NCBI RefSeq assembly: GCF_035582795.1 | Contig: NC_134370.1 | Location: 46,487,501 to 46,551,500, forward strand | DNA length: 64,000 nucleotides | Source: Mycteria americana | Lineage: Eukaryota; Chordata; Aves; Ciconiiformes; Ciconiidae | Direction: 5' to 3' | Shown here: positions 56,162-64,000 of the stretch, in pieces | Position numbering within the stretch: position 1 is the stretch's first letter | Layout of the letters: each line of letters opens with the position of its first letter | Notes under the pieces: generated by a model | The model's input: only the letters and a program-made list of their open reading frames with translations | Databases searched by the model: none | Told to the model about the DNA's origin: nothing | Program-made: the position numbers and the translations under genes

Positions 56162-56827
56162 GCAGGACAGCATCTCCCCCCGACCAGTGGAGACCCCAGA
56201 AAAAATGGGACACCCCCCCCCCCCGGCACTGAGGGAGCTCCCAACAGCAGCTGACAGAGAAGATCCCACAGCTGTGCTCGGAGGAAAAGAGGTGAGGATG
56301 GGGCCTGGCAGGGTCACCACCACCAGGGAGGCCTGGATGGCCACCGTCGAGTCAGCGTAGCGGGCGACACAGGGCTCACTGCAGCTGCTTGCAAGTGGGG
56401 TTGGGGCCAGAGGTGCTGCAGGGGTGTGGAGGACATCTCTCGGTGAGGGAGGCAAAGTTGAAACACAGAGCAGAGAGGGAACACTTGGCCATTTGCTAAG
56501 CAACCATCTGCTGAAAGCACAAATTCTGGTGGGCAGACCTCCCTGCAGCTGAGCCCCACTGATCCCCTTCTGCTTGAAAGAACCCCCCTCTTCCCAGCTC
56601 TCCACAGCCACCACCGTCAAAAGGGAAAGAGGTGACAGCCCTTCGACAGTTCTATTGCAGGGCCAAGCCGAGGCAGCCCAAGTATCAACCTGAGGAGCCC
56701 ACCATGACAGCAGTTCAGCCCACAGGGACAGAGGGAGCAGACTCAGGCTTACCTTGTTCCTTGTGGAAAGGGAGGCAAGAGAGGGGGATGCAGAGCCTGG
56801 AGCAGCGCAGGCTTTTATGCTGTGTCC
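56162..56827 (-). pseudogene. Beta-keratin pseudogene (mirror of 26095-26760)
   Basis: Palindrome copy with the same lost acceptor and shifted start, and with its TATA box at 56813-56819. Confidence 0.88.
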
Positions 56828-58576
56828 CAGAGCCCCGCTGCTCATGAAGGACAGCCCAAGTCAACTCTCAAGGGCTTGCAGTGCACAGAGTCAGGCGAAC
56901 GCTGGGGGGCATGCCTCTCCATACGGGTCATCGAGGGCCCACAGGAGATGGTCGGAGATGTTGGGCGAAACTCAAGGGCAGGGAAGGACCGTTTGCGTCT
57001 TGAGGGAAGCCGCTTGCGGGCCGGAGTGAGGGCCACAAGGACCTTCCTTAAGCCTATCAGGCTCTGCCACAGCCTTTTTTTTCTAACCTCGAGCCATGGA
57101 TCGAAGGCAGATCCATAACGAGCAAAAGAAGGCTAGAGATTCAGACCAGTGTCTCTCAAATGATCTCTCCCTTGCATCTCCACAGACACGTCCCTTGATG
57201 ACTTGACCAAGCTTTCACGATTCTTCCAACCAGGGGTCTGGGCTCAGCTTGGGAAGTGGGGAACCTTTTGGAAACAGGCAAATCGAGGCATAGGAGGGTG
57301 ATCAAAGAGGTGCCCACATCCTTCCCTGAAAGAGGCCCACACCCAAATGGACCTGTTTTACTCAGCAAGGGCATACCACAGGCCAAAGCGCTGGATGGCC
57401 TGCTTTTGAGAAGAGGCTCAGGACAAAGACCCAGAAGCTCACATACCTTTTTTCCTGGGTCAGGGATAGGGTGGCCCATTCCATGCATTTCAATCTACAA
57501 AGGGAGATTGGATCAGTCTCCCAGAGCACCTGGGAGTCACCGTGATGTGGAAGAGTTGGGAAAAACACTGAGCCCCAGGCAAATATCAGTCATCATGCTG
57601 TGGACTTCAGTGGACACAGTGGCCCAGCCTCAGGCTCATAGCCTCATTCCTCCCAAGGTGCTGCCTTCTGCAAGGGCATTTCCACACGTTGTAGCACCAT
57701 TCCTGAAACAACTGCTGCTTCTGTGCAATCTCGTGCCGCTGCTGCCTTCCAAGGCATTGCCTTTTGGTGGCCTTTTTGGTGGCCCACGAGACTCAGTGCA
57801 CCCCAGAATAATGAGGGTTGGAAGGCACCACTGGAAGTCCTCTGGGCCAACCTCCTATTCTGAACACGCCAAACTTCACAGTTTCCTCAGCAGGCTCCGG
57901 GCCTTGTCCCGTCAACTTCTGAGTACTCTCACTGTCGCAGAGGTCACTATCTCTAGTGTAGCTCTTCCAGAGCTCCTCTGCGCCCCCTGTCACTTCTTTT
58001 CCCACAAACATAGCTGGCATTAGCCTTGTTGCAACTTGTGAGTAATGTGGGTCTTAGTGATTAGTCAAGTCGCGTTGTACCTCAACATTTGAAGGGTGTA
58101 AGTACTCCGTGTAAAACTACATTTGGGGTGCCCCTAATTTGGCTGGGCCACCTCATGCACATGGATACATATTGACTCTTGTAATTCTATACTTTGTGAC
58201 CTGGTCTCTCTCCTCGGTCAGCACGGGCCAGCTGCAAATTTTTATGACGCAGGACTCTACTATTCCTTGGCTAAAATCTGCCTTGTGCAGCAACTGGCTT
58301 TGGCGGATGATGATTGCTTTGGTAAATCGCCATGCCAGCTGGCCCAGAGTGGGTCATATCCCTGTTCCCCATGGCAAATCCCTCAGCAGCAATCTGGTCA
58401 CCTTCACATCACTGATCACTTGGAGCGATTGCTGTCAATAGTAGAGGGAGAACTTCTACCCCAGATAAGAAGTGACAGGGGCCCTGCCCTCCACTTCTGG
58501 CAATATAGGCCCCTTGGACTCAACCCCCAAGCAGGCAGCCAAGTGTACTCTTTCCTTTAAATTTACTCCCCTCTAC

Positions 58577-59054
58577 CTGTCACGTGGTCTGTTGTGATTG
58601 GCTGGCAGGACTAGCTGCCCCTTCCCATTTACCTGGAAGTACATCTGACCAGGAAGTACCTTCCCCTACGTACACGGAAGGCGCCACTTTCTTTCAGCTG
58701 CCATTTTATTAAGCACCATAACCAAGGTGTTTTCATAGTGCTCTGTGATTGGCTGACAGCCATTTCTTAACCCCATCATACCCACCTGCTCTCAGGCAGA
58801 CCTGTGGGTTGGCTGTCAGGACCAGGCAAGCCTACCCGTGTACCCAGAAACACATCAGGCAAGGAAGCCCCCACTCACTAACTACAGGGAAGAGGCAACT
58901 TTTGACAGCATCATTCCCCATGGGTTCTCATACTGCTTTGTGATAGCCTGACGGCCATCTTTTGACGCTGTCATGCCCACATGTTCTCAGATCTCCCTCT
59001 GATGGACTGTCCACTTCCTTTGGACCAGGAAGTGTTTGGATATAAAAAGCTATA
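58577..59054 (+). repeat. Promoter-like module (mirror of 23868-24345)
   Basis: Reads forward here: ATTGGCTGGCAGG at about 58597, ATTGGCTGACAGCC at about 58747, then TATAAAAAG at about 59041, where it meets the iMet fragment. Confidence 0.5.
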
Positions 59055-59099
59055 CCTCTGGGTTATGGGCCCAGCACACTTCCGCTGCGCCGCTCTGCT
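59054..59099 (-). pseudogene. Initiator tRNA-Met fragment (mirror of 23823-23868)
   Basis: Palindrome copy of the truncated initiator tRNA. Confidence 0.9.
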
Positions 59100-60309
59100 C
59101 CCGCCAGCACTTTAGCTGAGACCTCCCCCAGCCCTGCCTGACCCTCCCTGGCACTGCCAGCACCAATGCTTGTGCTCAAGCCTCTTTGCCCTCCTGTGGC
59201 CTCGCCCGGGCCGGAAAACTGTCTCCCTGGGAAGCTCAGTGGCAGTGGGCCTGGGGTGGATTGCGCAAGGGCCTCGCTTTGCCCTTCTGCCCACATCTCC
59301 TGCCCACCAACCCGGATGGGGACTTTCTCTTTGACCACCTGAGCTGGCTCTGCAGGCGCTGAAGGAGACCCCGGAGCAAGGGGGAAGCCGTGTTGCTTTG
59401 CAGGGTGGAGAGGAGTTGCTCTCCAGCAAGCGCATGAGGGCCGCAACCCTGCTTGGAAATCCAGCTCCCAGGGGGCTGCGGGACTGTGTCCACTGTAAAA
59501 GTCAGTTCTCAGTGGGGTTTTAACCTTCACTGTTCTAAAGAAATGTCCCGAGCAGGTGGAGTGGTTTTATACCAGATTCAGGTCGATTGCTGTTCTGGCC
59601 ATGGTTACATGCCTGAAGTTTTTCTGAAAGAGAAATCTCCTATTGTTTTGTTATTGGTATGGGGTGTTCTCAGACAGTGAGAGCTGGTTTAAGGTAGGTC
59701 TTCAGGTCACCCTGAGCGAAAAGCTCTTAGTCCTAGGCAGTGTTCGTTCCTCTAAGCAAGTTGCATAGCTGCTAGCGCCTTGCGTTTCACACCAGCTGTG
59801 TGGGCCTCGCCCTGCCTGGGCTGTGTTGTGCCGTGCTCCCCCACAGCTCCTGGCTTGTCCTCCTTCCTGGCACAGCCCCTCACTTGCTGCTCCCTGACAG
59901 CTGAGGGCTGCGCCCACCACCACGCAGCCTGCCAGAGAGCCAGAGAAACCCATCCTCTCCGTGCCTGGTGCCATTCCTGTCCTGCCCAACACTGCTGGGA
60001 GTGGAGGTGGTTTCCACTCGCCCCAGGGCAGGGACGGCCCAGCCCAAGAGGGTGCTCACCAGCCTTAGCTCCTGTGAGGTGTTCAAGGAAGGCTCTGAGC
60101 TGGCTGAGCTGGTAGATCCTGTTGGTGAGGACGAGCGACAAGGTGGAAATGCTGAGGGCTGCATGTTTGTGCTCTGTCTGCTGGTTCCCTCTCCCATCCA
60201 CAGGCCAAAGCATGCAGCAACCAGGCAGAGGAGACAAAAGCAAAAGCGGGATGGAGAGGGCTGGGATGTGGGTGCAGATATGAGTGTGGGGAGTGTAGCC
60301 TGCCTGCTA

Positions 60310-60382
60310 CAGGGGCTACTGCTCAGGGCAGAGAATTTGACTGCAGATCAGGAGGTCCCTGGCTCAGCTCCAGGTGCACTCT
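60310..60382 (+). pseudogene. tRNA-Cys pseudogene (mirror of 22540-22612)
   Basis: Palindrome copy, with anticodon GCA kept and acceptor unpaired. Confidence 0.75.
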
Positions 60383-60957
60383 TCATTGCCCCTTTCTTTC
60401 TTCATCCATGCTGACAATCTCTCTGAGCGTCTTTTTCCCCTTGCGCTGCTTTGGCGACCCTCAGTGGCATGCCTGCGGGGATCGGACCATGCACCAAGCA
60501 ATGGGCTTTTCTCTCCTTCTCTCCTTCCTTCTCTTTGTCCAGGCTCTCTCTGCATGTGCCCCTCAGGGTTTCCCTTTTCCTTTAGGTGCTGCAGCACCCA
60601 GGCAGGCTACCAGCAGCCCCTCTTGCTCTCGGGTGCTGTGAGAGAGCCAACCCATCAGGGTCTGTGATGGCAGGGGATGGTCTCCTGATGCCACAGTCAC
60701 CACCATGTCCTCTTTTGCACTTCCACATCTTTCCCAGAAGAGGAGGAGACAGGATAGACCCTCCCCTCATCATCTCATCCTTAAGCTAAATTTGGGAAAG
60801 TCCCCTGGGAAAGGTTGTCCATGTGTGCAAGGGCTGGGGACGGCTCAGGCCGAATACCGCCAGGACCCCAGGCAAGATCTCAAATCCATGAGGCGTTATC
60901 CCTCCTTCGTTAGCAATGAGGGCCACCTTGTGCAGACTCTGTTTGGAGATTAGTAGC

Positions 60958-62082
60958 TGTATTGAGTTTGCATGGCAAAGTTTTGGTAGTAGGGGGGCTG
61001 CAGGGTTGGCTTCTGTGAGAAGATGCCAGAAGATTCCCCCATGTACAATAGAGCCAATGCCAGCCAGCTCCAAGACCAACCCGCCACTGGCCAAAGCTGA
61101 GCCAATCAGTGATGGTGGTAGCGCCTCTGTGATAACATATTTAAGAAGGGGGGGAAAAACTGCTGTGCAACAGCAGCCGCAAGAGAGGAGTGAGAACGTG
61201 TGAGAGAAACAACTCTGCGGGCACCAAGGTCAGTGAAGAAGGAGGGGCAGGAGGTGCTCCAGGCACCAGAGCAGGTTCCCCTGCAGCCCGCGGTGAACAC
61301 CATGGTGAAGCAGGCTGTCCCCCTTGCAGCCCATGGAGGTCCACGGTGGAGCAGATATCCACTTGCAGCCCGTGGAGGACCCGACGCCGCAGCAGGTGGA
61401 TGTGCCCAAAGGAGGCTGTGACCCCGTGGAGAGCCCGTGATGGAGGAGGCTCTTGGCAGGACCTGTGACCCCGTGGAGAGAGGAGCCCACTCTGGAGCAG
61501 GTTTTCTGGCAGGACTTGTGAGCCTGTGGGGGACCCACGCTGGAGCACTCCGTTCCTGAAGGACTGCACCCCCATGGAAAGGACCCATGCTGGAGGAGTT
61601 TGTGAAGAACTGCAGCCCGTGGGAAGGACCTGCATTGGAGAAGTTCATGGAGGACTGTCTCCTGTGGGTGGGACCCCATGCTGGAGCAGGGGAAGAAAGC
61701 GAGGAGGAAGGAGCAGCAGAGACAACGTGTGATGAACTGACCACAACCCCCATTCCCCATGCTCTGTGCTGCTCGGGGGGAGGAGGCAGAGAAATCAGAA
61801 GTGAAGTTGAGCCTGGGAAGAAGGGAGGGGTGGGGGCAAGGTGTTTCAAGATTTGTTTCTATTTCTCATTGTTCTACTCTGATTTGATTGGTAATAAATT
61901 GAATTCATTTCCCCAAGTTGAGTCTGTTTTGCCCATGATGGTAACTGGTGAATGATCTCCCTGCCCTTATCTCAACTCATGCACCTTTCGTTATATTTTC
62001 TCACCCCCTGTCCAGTTGACGAGGAGGAGTGATAGAGCAGCTTGGTGGGCACCTGGAGGCCAGTCAAGGTCAACTCACCACA
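60958..62082 (+). mobile_element. Solo ERVL-like LTR (mirror of 20840-21964)
   Basis: The same fossil LTR reading forward from TGTATTGAGTTTGC to CAACTCACCACA. It was copied with the arm. Confidence 0.92.
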
Positions 62083-62387
62083 GCAGCTGTAGTGTCAGGT
62101 GTGGGGAAGACAGCTGATGTGGTGGGGCTGTGCTGCTTGGGATATGTGATGAGGTCAGCTGCTTGAGTTCTGCTCAACAACCAACAAAAGTGGACTTCTT
62201 ACTGGCCCTTTCTCTTCACCTGACTTGCCCACCTTGTAAATGGGGAGAAGAAATTCCCATCCATGCAGGCGTTTCTGGGGGGAGGCAAGAACAAGTGTGG
62301 TGGGCAACGGGGTGCCCTGTGCAGGTAGCTGGAGGCCCATGGCTGCAGCGTGGTCCATTGCAGGGAGCCCAAAAGGGGACTGCGCCC

Positions 62388-62469
62388 CCTAGTTGGCGGG
62401 ATTCAAACTTGCGCGGGGAAACCCCAATGGATTTCTAGTCCATCGCCTTCACCACTTGGCCACAACTAC
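62388..62469 (-). pseudogene. tRNA-Ser (AGA) pseudogene (mirror of 20453-20534)
   Basis: Palindrome copy with the same T-stem mismatches. Confidence 0.75.
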
Positions 62470-63517
62470 CTGCTCCAGCCCTCTCTGCCCTGCTGATCAC
62501 ATGCCCTGTGCAGTGACACCTGGCTCCCTGGGAGTTTCAGGGCAATGCTCCACTCGAAGCCCTGCAGTTGGGACCTGCACTGAGCATAACAGGCACCTGG
62601 CACAGGCTTCCAGAGGCCTTGAGAGGCGTAACCCCAGGGGCTACAGCCGCAGCTCCCAGGGCTTTACGCTCAGCTGGGCATCTGGGATATCCTGCCACGG
62701 GGGGATGCTTTCACTGCCCTGATGGTATCTATCTCATCTGCTTCCAGGGAAGAAGGGAAGGCAGCTGTGCAGAGACAACCAGGGCTGGTGGTGGTTGTGG
62801 GGTAGGCTATTAGACCCCACTTGGCTTCTCAAATTTATCTGAGGGGGTCTCCAAGCCTGCTGTGAGCAGTAGGGTGGGGACACTGCTGCAGGGAAGATGG
62901 TGACCTCCAGGAGGCACCTCCAGCCTCTTGGGGACATAGGGTGGTGTCAACCCTTGAACAAAGACCACGACTGCCATGCAGGTTGTTGGTGTGTAGAGGG
63001 AATGGTTTGCGAGAGTGGGAGAGAAAGGGCAAGTGGGAGAGAAAGAGCCTGGCTGAGGAGAAGTGTGAGGGGCAAAGGGAGAATAAATGAGAGGTGTGGA
63101 TGACTTTGAGGGAGACAGGAGAGAGTTTGTTTTGGTGGAATAGGTATGTCTAGATCTTTTTGCCAGCTCTGGCAGGCATTGTCCAATGCCTGAGCATGCA
63201 CCAAAATACCAAACGACCTGCAAAAGCGATAATTTCCATCACCAGATGAAAGTAGCTGCGATTCCCCTTTGGCTCTGGAGCAGGAAAGTGTCGTTCATGA
63301 GTCGGTGTGGAGGTGGTACACGTGGCAGTGCCTGCCTGCATGCAGAACAAGGGTGGGAGGTGGTCACGGTTGAGGGGTGAGCAGGAGGAGCGGCTTGAGG
63401 AAGTGTGTGCGTGCGCGGGGGGCTGGAAGGAGGAGGCCGGCCAGCCTGTGAAGTGGAGGAGCAGGAGAAAGGCCAGGCTCTGGTCCGGAGGAGCAGACGG
63501 CAGCACTGCCCACAGGT

Positions 63518-63589
63518 GCGTTGCAGGTACGGTGGTGAGCAGAGCTGCCTTCCAAGCAGTTGGCGTGTTTTTTATTCCTGGCCAATGCT
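63518..63589 (+). pseudogene. tRNA-Gly pseudogene (mirror of 19333-19404)
   Basis: Palindrome copy, with the B box lost. Confidence 0.85.
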
Positions 63590-64000
63590 GCCAAACGCCT
63601 CTTCAGCCTGGCTCCAGGGTGCCTTATATCTTCTGCAGGTAGCCTCTCCTGCTCAAATAGCACCCAGCTTTCCCCTGAGGGTTCAAGTTGCCCCCTTCAC
63701 CTCTCCGCAGCCTTGAGACCAACTGAGACCAGTGCTTTCTGCCTGCCGGGAGGGCTCCAGGCTGGGCTCTTCACTGCAGTGCTGGTACAGGAGCCAGGAG
63801 AGAGGCTTTTTTGGCCTGGAACTGCTGGTGCTGCTAGCTGCAGCTGGCAGGAAAAGGATGCTGCTGTGGCACGGTACACATGAAGATCAATAATGCCTCG
63901 GTGGTTGTCAAGGGACACACTGAGACCAGGTATGCGGTTTGGGTGTGGGGTGGGAGGAGGTTTGTTCTTTATGTAATGGTTCAAAGGCCTGTCTGTCTGA

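Larger units (their letters stand above)
55098..64000. repeat. Young palindrome, outer right arm
   Basis: Reverse complement of 18922-27824. It continues past the window end, so the partner of keratin copy 1 may lie just beyond. Confidence 0.93.

Overview
This is avian genomic DNA. The evidence is a CR1 LINE with its octamer-repeat 3' end, three kinds of bird-type endogenous retroviral LTR, and feather-type beta-keratin (corneous beta protein) genes, which occur only in birds and reptiles. Almost no long open frame is a gene. The supportable genes are three intact beta-keratin coding regions (17338-17655 +, 36053-36370 -, 41974-42291 +), two mirror copies of a beta-keratin pseudogene, and five tRNA genes with sound folds (Gly-TCC, initiator Met, Ser-AGA, two Leu-CAG). 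About sixteen tRNA pseudogenes or fragments (Gly, Leu, Ser, Cys, iMet) are also present. The species and chromosome cannot be told from the sequence.

The dominant feature is nested inverted duplication of several ages. (1) A very young palindrome: roughly 18922-37180 reads again in reverse from about 41165 to the window end at 64000, with only a handful of differences seen, and it continues off the edge. Two keratin genes with identical proteins face away from each other across its 4-kb spacer. (2) The right arm carries 4,577 extra bases: a direct copy of most of the spacer (51472-55100) plus a repeat of about 950 bases of arm. (3) The spacer is itself an older, diverged inverted repeat. (4) An older palindrome centred near 16.72 kb pairs about 6.7-16.7 kb with 16.7-24.4 kb, keeping the same marker order on both sides: keratin 3' end, tRNA-Gly, tRNA-Ser, tRNA-Cys, tRNA-iMet, promoter-like module. 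(5) The oldest pairs 1-810 with 5600-6137. A separate tRNA-Leu module lies in three direct copies (3.5-5.3, 27.6-29.0, 30.2-32.1 kb).

Transposons date these events. A solo ERVL-like LTR (20840-21964) is present in both arms of the young palindrome but absent from the matching site in the older left arm (near 11.12 kb), so it landed between the two duplications. Another solo LTR (32107-32669) has a perfect 5-base target duplication and is mirrored at 45675-46237. A third LTR and a 1.9-kb CR1 sit only in the older left arm, inside a reversed keratin 3' UTR.

Functionally, the keratin genes have the classical layout: TATA box, short untranslated first exon, an intron of about 540 bases in the 5' UTR, a single coding exon, and a 3' UTR of about 420 bases with an ATTAAA signal. 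The two palindrome copies are complete. The copy at 17.3 kb keeps its coding region but lost its TATA region at a rearrangement. The tRNA genes are separate pol III units carried in the same duplicated blocks. The main caution is assembly: near-identical arms and a repeated spacer copy are real in some bird loci, but they are also what a misassembled repeat looks like.
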